The notes under the pieces: generated by a model | Database searches by the model: none | What the model was told of the DNA's origin: nothing | What the model saw: the letters and a program-made list of their open reading frames with translations, nothing else | Made by a program: the position numbers and the translations under genes | In this document: positions 40,485 through 52,485 of the stretch, piece by piece | How positions within the stretch are numbered: position 1 is the stretch's first letter | Layout: every line of letters starts with the position of its first letter | From: Syngnathus acus | Lineage: Eukaryota; Chordata; Actinopteri; Syngnathiformes; Syngnathidae | Length of the DNA: 64,000 nt | Direction: 5' to 3' | Assembly: GCF_901709675.1 (NCBI RefSeq) | Contig: NC_051095.1 | Location: 6,785,956 to 6,849,955, forward strand

Positions 40485-43400
40485 CTACTGGTGTGAGGCG
40501 AGCAGCTCGTCGAGGTCTGCCATCCACTCATGCGCGCTCTGCCCTTTCAGCAGTGACTCCACCAGGTCGCTTTCGGCGGCGAAGCTCCCAGCAGCGGCAT
40601 TGTATCCGAAGGAAAGCTGCTGCTGATTGGCCGTCCTGCTGACCTGGTAACCTTGGTTACACGGCAGGCCCTGCCGCCCGCCACCTGTAGCAGCCCCGAA
40701 CACCGCCAGGTCAGGGAGGACGTTCTGATTGTTCGGGTGGTTCTGAGCTGCTTGCTGTTGAGTCTGGGGCGGGCCCAGGCTCTGAGGGTTGGGCGGTGCG
40801 CGCTGCTGGGCGCTCTGCATCATGCCCACCACGGGCCGCCCGGCGGGGTTGGGGGTAAATGTGGTGGCGGACATTTTGGGGATGCGAGCCTGCTGCTGCT
40901 GCTGCATGTGGAAGGCATTGGGGGCACTGACGAAGGTGTTGGGGGGAAGACCGGCATTAGCGGGCGACGTTTGTTGCTGCCATACGCTATTCTGGGGGGC
41001 CTGCATGTTGGTGGGCATACGGGCGGCAGCCATCTGTTGCTGCTGCTTCAACATGGCGGCAGCGTTGGGCTGTTTGCTGAGGTGCTGCTGTGCCAGCAGG
41101 TTGTGCCTGTACAGGGGCTGACGCTGCTGGGCCCCGTGCCCACCGCCCGGGTGAAGGCTCATGTTGTTATACAGCACCTGCTGCACGTCCACACCAGTCC
41201 CGCCGCACGACGCCAGCCCAAGGTCCGCTTGGCTCGCCGGCGGAGCAGCGCCGCTCGCCGTCATGGCACCAGAGGCCATGTTGAGTCCCATCATGCCTTG
41301 TGGCTGAGGAAACATGCGCTGGCCGGCCGGGGCGGGGCCTCCCATGGAAGACACGCTGGCTAGCGACTGTGACGAAGCTGAAAGCGGACAAAGTATGATG
41401 CACGTTATTCACAACAAGGCGTTCCCTGCATATCGTTAGACAATCAGTCTGCTCGCATGAAGGACGCAAAAAATATTGACTGCCCAGAGGCTGAAATTCA
41501 GGGAAATCTGGATGACTGTAAAGCCAATAAAGTCTCCTAACCATTAGTCTATCAAAACAGTTGGCAACTAATTTAATAATTGATTGCTTGGCGATTAATC
41601 GCTGCGCTCCAAGCTGATTTTTTTTTTTAACGTTGAAAAGTAATTCAGTCATTTTGTTAGCCATGTACTGAACATTGCAGTGTTAACAAAAAAAGTTAAA
41701 CAACACAAAAGCGTTCTGCATATTTGCGAATCACCATTTTGCCCATTTTCAGAACTTTTGGGGTAACTTTGTGTATCCTCGCAACTTGTCAGGTCGTTTA
41801 TAAACTAGAGGAGCGATTATTAATCAATTAGTCAACAACTCATCTACACCCCAAGTACGGGCACCCTTTTGGTCACCGAGTAGTCGTTTAGTGACTGTTT
41901 CACTTGAAAGCACATCCAACTGTTCTACTCCAGCGACAGAATCTTTTTTCACCAAATAGCAATCAGCTGAAAAGTCCATGAGTTCAAATTTTTATCCACA
42001 CCATGATTAAACTAGTCTTGGCCATGGTTGCTCATAATTGACATTCATAATTGACACAACGTGGAGGTGTAATCCATGCAGTTAACATTGAGACTTTGTT
42101 CCTTTCACAAACATTAAAAAAAGGAGAAGTGATGTTGACGTCAATGACGAAACAGCCGTGTGGTGTGCAAATGAGCTCGCTCCCTCATTTGTATGCTATG
42201 TACTGCTCCCATTAAAAAAAAATAATAATAAAAAAACACGTGGATGGAATTGTTGGGATGCATGAAGAACGCCAGGAAAGCTGGAGCCCAGACTCAAACC
42301 CCGAAACTTAAACTTACGAGTCCAACGTGCCAACCACTTCGGCACCTTGCTGCCTTGTGTATTAGGTCCTATTTAGGGCACAATTGGAATAGGACTTGAA
42401 GATGCTATGAATACGTAGAAAGATCATCAAAATGTGCCTCTCACCATTGAAGGGCAACAGTGTAAAAGACAAGTTCTTAATACAAAGCAGATTCTGTAAA
42501 AGACTATAAAAATTGTGAATAAAAAGTGAATGAGATACTCAACAATTTAATCTTTTGATCTGTCCATCATGTCCTATTTTGAATACAATATTAAAATAAT
42601 GAAATTTGGCACTTCCACATCATTACATTCCCTTTTTGTTGGAAAGCGTCCAGACTTTTCTGGTAATCCGGGTAGTGAAGCCGCCGCATATACGAGAAGT
42701 TTGTTTTGGCATTAATGGGAATGTGGACAAGCACTCCTCAATGGGAATCTTTTTAAAACCAAATAAAAAATTGGCAGTCCCTGTACATCATATATTTGTA
42801 ATGCAACTGAGAGACCGATTATGGCTCAATTATTCATGGGAAGAATTGTGAGCATAATTGATTTTAAAATGATTCAGTAGTGACAGCCAATATAGTTTTT
42901 TTGATATGCTATATTTGCGGATTTAACTTTGCATATGATCATTTCAAAACAGGTGTGTGTCTCTTTCACTGTTGCACAATCCCCAGTGTGGTATATTGGG
43001 ATCTTGAGTAATGTCACGTCACTCAGTGTTTTACAGCACTGTTGTTCTCTCCAACCATACAAAAAAAAAAAAAGATTGTAAGATTTGTTCTGACCTTCCT
43101 GACTCTCTTTTTCTTTTAATTTTATACTCATCTGTAAATATCAACAAAAAGATTTGACAAAAGGAAAAATGTGCTATAGAAAGAAATGCATTTGGATTGG
43201 AGGGGGAAAAAAAAAACACTCTCTGACAATTTGTGAAAATTTTCTGACCTGTAAACTGGCTGACGGGAGCCTGTGGGAAAGCGTTCTGATTTGCCGTCTG
43301 TCCGGGCTGGTCCTGGTACTGAGGCGGGGGTCTGGTCAGGTGTCTCTGAAGCTGCTGGTCCTGCTGACGCTGTTTCTCCTGCACAGCGCAACACCACAAC

Positions 43401-46400
43401 GGGATTGGTCACCAAGCATGTGGTCGGAGATGTGAGAAAGTCCCATACAGGTCATAATTAAGATGTCTCACGTCACCAATTAGCGTTATTTCCAAGATAA
43501 AATGCAGCTGCAGCTATGTTTTTGTTTAAAGAGCACGCAGGTTTTGTATATTTTTCAATTGTACATGGAGTTACTCTATTGGTTTTTGTTAACTATACTA
43601 ACATTGGTCGCAAGTGGAAATGACGCAAAGTTTGTGAGTGCCAGCGACTTGGAGGCCCGAGAGCCACTTTGTTGGAAATGTAGTGGAAAGTGACCTGTTC
43701 TGCCATCATCTGCTGTCTCTGCAGGTACTGCTGCTTTTGCTGCTCCAGAATCTGTTGTTGCTGTTGCTGCTTGAGTGCCGCCGCCGCCTGGCTGCCGAGG
43801 TAGGCCGTGTTGCCGTGGTTACCCGCAATGGCGTTGGGCCCGGGCGCCGCCGCCATTGTGCCGCCGCCCGGCGTGGATGTCAGGGCGCCGGCAGGATTGG
43901 GGCCGTGTGGAGGCGCCGGGTACGAGTTCTGGTCCTGCGATAGAAAGAAATAGACGAGGCATGACGTCCGCACAAGGACAAACGGTACAGGCGCAGGAAA
44001 AAAAAGCCTTCTGCGACTTCTCGCATGTGACGTGATAAACCACTTTCCCAGAACCAATCACAATAAACAATAGTGATATTTTGTTTTGCTCAATGTCACT
44101 GATATAGTGATGTTAAATCATAAATAATTCAGGTCCAATTGTAATTACCTTGCAATTTGTAAAGATATTTAAGATTTGCATGGACGCACGAGCTCCTGAG
44201 TGTGTGCGTGTTTGTGTCAGTTGGAGCTGGCGAGAAGCAAAACAGAAGGAATCCCAGATGGACTTTGACTCAAGTCAAATGAGTCCCATTCAAACAGCTA
44301 GCGGGATGTGGAGTCTAGCGTCACCTGCCGGACACTCTTGCCCATTTACCTGCCAAGCTAACGTTAGTCATGAGCTCATGTTAGCAGGCATCTATGTGAC
44401 ACATTAGAAATTTGTTCGAGTTTTTTAACCCTCAGGCCTTGTGGAATTTGAGCGATGTTTTCCCCCAGCTTGTTTATGAACATTTTGGACCACCTTTGAA
44501 AGTATGGATGGATGGATGGATGGATGACAGACAACTGTTCCACATGGTGAACAGAGAGCAATTTCAATGCTTCATATTAAGGGTGTTCTAAACAAATTAG
44601 GACAAAAGTAAGATCAACAGGGCCTCTACACAATTAATCAGTTATGAAAACATTTGTTGATCAATTTCATTATCGATCAGTTTTCAATGAACTGGTTGTT
44701 ACACCTTCACAGTATATGGCCAATAGTTAGCTGAAGTTTGAAATCCCAAATGTATGTTTTGTGTGTTACCTGCGAGTGTGTTAGTGTGTGCTGACGAAAG
44801 TTCATGTTGTTCTTCTGCTTAATTTGCTGCTGCTGCTGTCTGAGCAGGCTGAGGAGAGCCGCCTTGTTCTGGTTCTGGCCGTTGGTCGGCCTGGGTGGCC
44901 CGGGCCCAGCCTCAAAGTGGGACAGGGGCTTGGTGTTGTTGTAGTTCAACATGGCTGCTTGGGCCCCCGGTGTGGGCGGGTGGTTGAGAGGTGGCCCCTG
45001 AGGTGGGTGGCCTAGCACACTGGGGTGACTGGTGGCCCCCGCCATGTAGCTGTTGGCCCCCGCCTTGGGTGAGGCCTTGGTGGGCTGGCCGGACATCAGG
45101 CGCTGCTTCTGTGCACCGGAATTGAAGTCCTGTGGGTACAAGGAGGGGGTGGTTGGCTTGTCCACGCCAAACGCCGCCCCCATTGTGCTCTGCGAGGGGG
45201 CGGCCATCTGTGTCCAGGGCGGAGGGTGTGCGTGAGGGCCTCCCTGTCCATGGAACTTGGTCCCGGGGGGCGCCGCTTGTTTGTGCTGTAGCTGGCTGTG
45301 GAGATGCTGTGCCCGCTGCTGCTGGGCGGCCAACTGCTGAAGCTGCTGGGCAGGGGACAGGTCTTTGGCGAGAAGGTGGTTGGGGGGCGGGGGGTGCTGC
45401 CTGGGCGGTGGTGCGGCTGGGGAGGAGGCGGATGAAACGGCCGCCGGAGAGCTAGTGGGGTGAGGAGGTGGCGGAGGCCCAGAAGACGCCGAGCGGACGT
45501 GAGGGGATCCGGTGCGCGAGTCCTGCTCGAAGGCGGACGGGGAAAACTCTGCTTTCACACTTCCCAAATCCATAGGAAGGAGACTCTGGGAGGGCTTGCT
45601 GCCTGCTGCCACGCTGGCGCTTCCCGAGTTAGGAGTCATCTCCAGAGGGTCTTTGCGGTCCTCAAAGTCATCATTGAGGATGTCCTGGATGTCCTCGTAG
45701 TCCACGGTGCGGTTGAGCTCATCCATCAGGTCGGACCACACCTGCTCATCTAAGTTAAGGTCCGGAAAAAGGTTGTTGTTGTTGTTTCCTCCTGCTGACG
45801 GTGGCATGATGGGGAGGATATCATCGGGCTCCTGTTTCATCTCCTTGCGGTGAAAGTCAGCCGATGCCGTCTCCTTGGTGCCATCTGCTGTAAATTCAAC
45901 AGAGGGGCCGTGTATGCCGTTGGAGGACAGCGCGTCGCCCAGGCCCAGTTTGGAATCCAGGGGGGAGCCGTTGGCCTTGGCGGCAGCATCCATACAGGCC
46001 TTCTTACTGGACGGGAAGCCGTCTGAGAAGCCGTTGACCTGCTCGCGGCTCAGAGGCGAACTAGCACTCTCCAGCTTCCTTTTCACCGTCTCCTGCAACT
46101 GCAATGCAAACCAAAAGCGGCATACATGATACATCAAAAGGACTTTGAATGAAATCATTTTAATCCACTGAATTGAATCAAAATAATTTAAATCTTTCCT
46201 TTTTAGTTGGCTAAAATAATTTTTTTTTTGCAGGTTAGGGGTTAATAAAAAACCAGCAAGGTTTGCATGGAGACATAAATTGTGCAGCAACAATTTTTTT
46301 TTTGATTGATCGATGAATATAATGAAAAATACATTTTCAAAATTTCCCTCCATTGAAAAATTGACATGTATTAATTTTCATCAAGCTTTCATTATTAATC

Positions 46401-49400
46401 GTACATGCTTGTCCTTGAGGTGATGAAGACTTCCATTTATTACAACATGATTGGCTGATTTCACCCAAATCCAAGGCATTAAGAAATTACCGTAATTTTC
46501 GGACTAAAGGTCGCTCCGGAGTACAAGTCGCATCAGCCATAAAATGCGCAAAAAAGTGAAAAAAAAACCAAAAACATAAGTCGCTCCGGAGTATAAGTCG
46601 CATTTTGGGGGGCAATTTATTCGACAAAATCCAACACCAAGAACAGACGAGCAACAACAGGCTAAACGATAGATATGCTAACGTGACATAAACACAAACA
46701 AAGAGCTGAGAACGGGCCTGACGTAACATTCAGAGTTATTAAAAAAAAAACTATTACATAAATAACACGTTTATAAAACCATCTGTGTCACTCCAATTCA
46801 TTAAATCCATGGATCGTCCTTTGTCAACAACGGGTGCGTGCCGCTGACGACGCTTGCACTTCAAAATATTCCACAGGCCCTTATAACGATATATAAATTA
46901 GATATCAAATAACTATTATATAAGCAATAATATTATCAAACCATCTGTGCACTCTAAATCATTAAATCCATCGATCAAATTCCTCGTCCTTTGTCAACAA
47001 GGCCGCGCGTGCGCCCTGACAGCCTCGTCGTTATTCCACAGATCTACTATATAACTAGATTGTAGCGTTAACAAAGTACTAGGAAAGACGTGGGTTTGGT
47101 AAACGTCTCTTTATTTAACAAAACAAACTTCCAGGCGTGTGGCGGCGTCGACTTCCAGCCACAGAGATGGAAGAGAGATCCATAGAATAGGACCGGGCGT
47201 GCGTAAAAGCCATGACCGAGCCCCATCCACCGTCCCCGGACAGCCACCCGGCCGAGCGCCGGCCCTCGACTTCCATCCACGGAGGTGAAAGAGAGCTCCG
47301 GAGAGTAGGACCGGGCGTGCGTAAAAGCCATAATAGTTTTTCAAACCTTTTGTGTCACTCCAAATCCTTAAATCATTCAAACTCTTCGTCCTCCGTGTCA
47401 CTTAGAAACAAAGCTGCTAATGATGCCGGTAGTACGTAGGGCCCTTCGTCATCTTCCTCATCCCGTGATCAATCTTTGTCCTTTTTGTAAACAACCGCCG
47501 CATCGCGCTGCTGACGTCACTTGAAATTCAAATTACAGTAATCCCTTGCTACATCGCGGTTCGTTTATCGGTTTCACTTTTTTTTGTTGAAATTAAAAAA
47601 AAAAAAAAAGGCACGGGCACCATCTTGTGCACCACAAGGGAGACTGCTTCCTCCACTAGTGGCCTCACTCACTCACTCACTCACTCACTCACTCACTCAC
47701 TCACTCACTCACTCACTCACTCACTCACTCACTCACTCACTCACTCACTGACAAATATGCCGAGGTCTTGTCTCTATTGATTTTATACATGTGACAAACT
47801 AGGAACAATCTTCCCCCTTCAGCTGTCAACATCAAGTCATGTGACAAGTGGGCAAGCAACAAATGTGTGTGTATGTGTGTCAGTGCGCTTTCGGTGAGTC
47901 AAACAGAGCTGAACAAGCGAGCGATTGAAGTTTCAGAACTTGAAATTCTGGTATTACTCCGCCCCTCGGTTGCCATAGAAGCAACCTGCAGAAAGGGGCA
48001 ACAGCATTTTGGACAATTTTCCGATGACCCCAACAACCGACCGAATCATCATTTAGTATTTGTTCGCACATTTTCTGCACTGTCAAATTGATATCATATC
48101 CTGATTTTGGAAGAAATAGTAGAAATTCACAGCTATTTTTTAGATCCGATTCATCGGGTGGAAAAAAACGACAGATTGATCGATCATCAGAATAATTGAA
48201 CATGACACGAGCAAATGAATCAACAACTAGAGGATGCCTTTCCTTCATGCTTGCTCTATTTTCTGGCACAAAAATGTCAAATATTCATGATGGCGCTTGG
48301 ATGGAATGCTAAGGTTGAACTGCTCACATTTTATTTTGACTGCTCTTCCATCTCCATTCCCATCTATTGTTACACACATCTCTACACTTCTATGGTCTAG
48401 GAGTGTTATATGATGGAAGCTGCGCAAAAATTAGCGGCGACTCAAATGAAGATTCAAAGTCAAAGTCTGCATGGAAAATGCCAAAGGTGAATCAAAATCT
48501 TTTGGCTCAGATCAGATCAAATCCGATAATGTCATTCTACTATATTCTGACAAGAGATGCTGCTGCTGCCATGTTGCATTTACAGGCACTTTTGGGTGAG
48601 CCATGTTGAGGGAGCCCTGCCACTAGCAAGGACTGGCCCAGGATACGCGTGCAAGGCTAGAAAATGATTTACTTGTCAAGCAGTTTAACTTCTGTATAGT
48701 TACGAACAAGAATAAATGCCTCTACTCTGAGGGCATCCAATTTATTGAGTTAGTTTCTACATTTGGTCTCCGTGCATTTTACTCTCTAGTCATGGTGGGT
48801 TTAATTTACTACATTTTAGAAGTCGTAATATGAGTCGTAGTTCTAGTACTAGCATTTGTAGTCGTTAGAGTTGTAGCAGTACTTGTTGTATTAGTTAGAG
48901 CGGTGGTAGCAACATGACAAGGTGGAGTAGTTGTAGGAAGTATAAAAGCAGTAGTTGTAGTTTTAGTAGTAGCACAAGTAGATGTCGTTCTGGTAGTAAT
49001 AGTAGTTGTAAATAAAATTAGTAGTCGTAGTAGTAGCAGTAGGGATGCTGATCGCGGTCGTGTTGGACTCACTGCAATGAGCGTGCTGTTCCGGCTCTGT
49101 TCGGCGACTACTCCGCTGCCGTCGCCGAGCTCCACGCTGGCTGCTCCAGCACCTCCTCCGCCACTGCCGGCTCCGGGTGCCCTCTGTCCGGCCTGATCCC
49201 CGGCACTAGCCGGGGGCTGACGGTGCTTATTGGACCTCTTGGCCTTGGCCTGCAGGCAGCGCTGGTGCAAGGCGAGGGTCTGCTGCCTCTCCAGCTCCAG
49301 GCTCTCCAGCGCGGCGGCCTCGTAGCGTCTCTCGCAGCTGTTGTGATGCTGCCGGAAGAGCTCAATCCTCCGCCGCAGCCGCTCCATCACCGCGCTGTGT

Positions 49401-49426
49401 CGCGGTGTAACAAAATCCGCCATCAT
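40485..49426 (-). CDS. maml1: Mastermind-like 1, Notch transcriptional co-activator
   Basis: Five exons, minus strand: 49073-49426, 44770-46098, 43695-43934, 43249-43378, 40485-41377. They join in phase to 981 residues (human 1016). MAML1 binds the Notch intracellular domain and CSL on DNA and recruits p300. The N-terminal helix matches the human Notch/CSL-binding segment (PRHSAVMERLRRRIELFRQH, then LALHQRC and AKAKR). Exon 2 carries a sumoylation-type MKQEP (about 205-209) and the acidic p300-binding block starting PDLNLDEQ (about 230). Later exons are Q-rich with RHLTRPPPQYQD, and the end LVESLLK...EWMADLDELL matches human. Start chosen at the first ATG of ATGATGGCG, one codon before the Met that aligns with human MAEF; human has seven extra N-terminal residues. 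Confidence 0.95.
41378..43248 (-). other. maml1 intron 4
   Basis: AT-rich intron without recognised genes. Minus-strand sequence at 42,240-42,360 resembles a diverged tRNA-related SINE head (aaggtgccgaagtggttggc, acgttggactcgtaag, ggtttgagtctgggctcc). Confidence 0.6.
42240..42360 (-). mobile_element. Diverged tRNA-headed SINE fragment
   Basis: The reverse strand reads gcagcaaggtgccgaagtgg then ttggcacgttggactcg, ending with cttcatgcatcc. The order and wording fit the 5' part of the family whose middle and tail parts are at 35,925 and 38,495. Divergence is high. Confidence 0.5.
46490..47520. repeat. Cluster of interspersed repeat sequence in maml1 intron 1
   Basis: The word gtcgctccggagta(c/t)aagt recurs at about 46,511 and 46,582. 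A block around ttaaatccat(g/c)gatc and cctcgtcctttgtcaacaa recurs near 46,800, 46,970, 47,360 and 47,470. A third block (cgacttccagccacagagat ... aggaccgggcgtgcgtaaaa) is duplicated at about 120-bp spacing (47,147 and 47,267). It looks like one or more transposon-derived modules with internal duplications. I cannot name the family. Confidence 0.5.
47664..47749. repeat. (ACTC)n microsatellite, about 21 copies
   Basis: Uninterrupted tetranucleotide run in maml1 intron 1. Confidence 0.95.
48838..49035. repeat. Degenerate (GTA/TAG)n repeat beside maml1 exon 1
   Basis: Words such as agtagttgtag, gtagtagtagcagtag and tagtcgtag fill the intron right after the exon 1 donor (49,072). They extend the exon 1 reading frame into a spurious Thr-rich tail. 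Confidence 0.8.
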
Positions 49427-50480
49427 CAATTAAAAAAAAAAAAAAAAAGCTTGCGGGCTCAGGTTAGGTCCATAAAACGCTGTCTGTGGTTCTCGTTTTT
49501 TGTGACTACGGGCGTCCGTAACCCCTCCTCCGCCCGTCTCTGGACCCTTACAAAGCCAGCCGTGCTGCTGGCTCCATTGGAGGTTTACGGCCTTCGGTCA
49601 CCGCCGGTCAGCCGTCCGACCTCTTGGCCCAGTGAGGAGAATGAGATGCTATGTGGAGTAGCGGCGAAAGGAGCACCGAGCATCCGCGTCCAAGTTGTCC
49701 ACAAAGCTAACTAACTAGCGCATTAGCAACATTTCTGTTGTGTTTACATGCTAGCACATTCCTGCACTCGCTAGAAGTTGCACGGCCAAAAAAAAGTGGC
49801 AAACGAAGTGGCCGCTCTGCCAAAATGGGCTCACCAGGCACAGGGCATGATTTTAGGGGGGAGATTTCATGTCAACTCGGTGGCAACTTAAGTCGCTCGA
49901 TGAATGTTAGCTGGCTGCTAAGCTAACGCGAGCGAAGCCACTCCGCGACTCTGAGCGGACTTTCTTGTTCGCCAACTTCGGAGGCCTTTCCGGCTCCACT
50001 GGCGCACAAAATGGTGGTCTTTTCTCTTCGGGCGCTACGACAACATTGTCCGCATTTATCAAAAGGACTTACTGTGAACGTAGGGCTGGGCCGTGCGCTC
50101 TCTTTACAGCATCTGTTGAGGCAACAGCTGATCCTCCACCCGCCTGGCCGCTTGCTCACCGCCTCCTCCCGCGGCCGCCCGCCCGCCTCCTTACCTCCCT
50201 CTCTCAGTGTAGCTAGGCTAGATGCTCGGCTAGCTCTGGTCGGGGGGGCTGCCTGCCTGGCAAGTTACTAAGCGCCATAACGAAGCATGTTCGGAGCGGC
50301 CTGGTTATCAAGTGGTCGCTGCGGGTTGACGGTGCTCCTTCCGGATTAGGGCTGCGCGTAGCCCCGCAAGTGCTCGTCTATTGTTTTCCAAAGGACGGGT
50401 AGGCTGACGCCGCCATTTTGGTAACTTTCTCTTTTTTTCTAGCTGAGAGTAACGTATATGCCCCGCCCCCTTACTGGTGA
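49427..50480 (-). promoter_or_regulatory. CpG-rich promoter and 5' region of maml1, with YY1-type site
   Basis: High CpG content between the maml1 ATG and about 50,480. A perfect YY1-type core on the minus strand (CCAAAATGGCGGC, 50,409-50,421) sits near the far edge, as often seen at vertebrate start sites. A weaker copy (caaaatggtgg) is near 50,007. The exact start of transcription is not determined. Confidence 0.5.
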
Positions 50481-52485
50481 TACGTACACAGCGCGGATGG
50501 ATGGTGCGCTGTGCGAATGCGTAATAATTTTTTTTTTTTTTTTAATATTCACATTAGGGATCACAGATTTTTGTGACATATTTTTAAAGTAATTTTAGAT
50601 ATATTTTAATACATTTTATAAATTCATTGAAAGAATAAACATGTTTGCACATACACAGTAGATGTTTGGAATTTTATATTTGCACATACACAGTACTTGG
50701 GAATGATTTTTGTTTTGTTTTTTTGATACATTTCCCCCCCAGAAATACTTGTAGTATAATACATGTTAAGTTTTTGTTGCTCCTTTAAACTATTTTTTGT
50801 GCATATTTTTTTAAACATGGAAATTTGAACTTTCTGCACGTTTTTCTTTTTGTACACAGTAATTGTATTTATCCAGGTTTTATCTACTTTGTAATATAAC
50901 TAAACTATTGCCCTGATGTGTAGATACCCACCCAACACAGCCATTTTAGGCATCTTATGTTGAGCACATATCCACATCAATGAGAAACAGCCATAATAAA
51001 ATCAGAAGTTTATGTTCCGTTTGGCCTTTTTTATTCATCAAAACACATCAGCATCTGTCACAGTATTTCTAGTCAAAGTTGGACCTTACCGGCAGCATCT
51101 TGCTCGCTTGCCACACCCCATGTACAGCAGGAAGAGGCGGGGCCAACGCTATGGTTTCAACACAAAAAGCTAAAAATGAAAAATCAATAATATTAAAAAA
51201 ACAAAGACCAGTTAGCAAGAGGACCTTACTGTGTTAGCAGGCAGCATCATGTTGATGACAATGCTAGTGGACCAAAGACTTTAGGATCAATCTCAATCCC
51301 ATGTAATAAAATCAAAATATTACTTAGGGAGCCAGGAACGAGTGAATGATCCTTAACGCAGCAACTGTTCAAAATCATTCCCCACTCCCTTATCACAATA
51401 TTAGATGCCATATAATAAAATCTAAATATTGATTAGGGAGTCTGAAATGAGTTAATGATTCTATACTGTTCAATATCATTCCGCTCTCCCTTCTCACTAT
51501 ATCGAGACGTTTATATAGTGGGACCTAAACAGACCGAAAATTTCTACGACAGTCAATGAGTAAGCCGATTGTGAAGACAAAAAGAAAAGAAACTGACAAG
51601 TTCCACAGCTAATGCTAAGCTAAGTAGCAAAGGAAACAGACGCACTGACAGAGCGACGCTTCAAAACAGGATGTGACTCAGCCTCTTCCTGTTCAGTGCC
51701 GATCTACGTTAAAAGGATTGATCAAATAATATTTAAAAACAAAACAAAAAAAAACTAGTCTTTGATCATCAACCTTCATATTTGATTGCAATCTCATGAT
51801 GAATAGTCAGAACTGTGACATCACGAGGTGAGATGTCAACAAAAGGAGTCCAAGGAAATTGCTTCCTCAAATGTTTTGAAATGAAAATCAAAACTTGAGG
51901 CAAAAGTCAAGAAAACAATTATTAGATTTACTCCAATTAATGTTTCATTCACCTATTCATGCCGGTGATGTATAATCTCACGAAGGACAATGACAAGCTC
52001 TTCGACTATGTTGGCAGGAGTAACAAACTGTGGAAGCACCTTTTGTGACTTTTTCCCCCAAGTGCTGAACATTAGAAAGCTAATTAATTAATGGCTGCCA
52101 AATGATGAACTACCCAATTAGATTCCAACTATGGCTGGTTCTGATCATTTCAATCATTTGATAGCAATAACAAGTGTACGACAGCATTCCAATGTTGTTC
52201 GACTGTCCATCTGATGGTGTAGCGAGTTGGGGTCTGCGCTGACGTTTTGTTTCGGAATGATGCAGGAAGATGCAGATGGACTTGGATAATCTCTTTCAAA
52301 ATAAAAATATTAATAATAATAATAATAAAAAAAAACTTCCGTCAAAGTCAGTCCTGCCAGCACTGGAATTGTCGGCGCTTTCATTCTTTTCCCACCCGCT
52401 TCTGCGTAGAGGCTGAGAGGCCGAGAATGGTTGCGAGGGGGGATGGGGAATACAGCGAGGGAGGTAGGCTGCGGCTTGAGACTGA
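50481..52485 (-). other. Gap between maml1 promoter and canx stop; includes canx 3' untranslated region
   Basis: A minus-strand AATAAA at 51,030-51,035 would give canx a 3' untranslated region of about 1.45 kb. The rest (50,500-51,000) is AT-rich with no gene seen. Confidence 0.5.

Noticed and set aside
47068-47439. Overlapping 70-100-codon frames in maml1 intron 1
   Set aside because: Both strands are open by chance in GC-rich repeated sequence; the predicted proteins repeat the same words because the DNA is duplicated.
48809-49072. Thr-rich C-terminal extension of maml1 exon 1
   Set aside because: It is intron sequence made of a (GTA)n-type repeat. The donor GTGAGT at 49,072 and phase agreement with exon 2 show the exon ends at 49,073.
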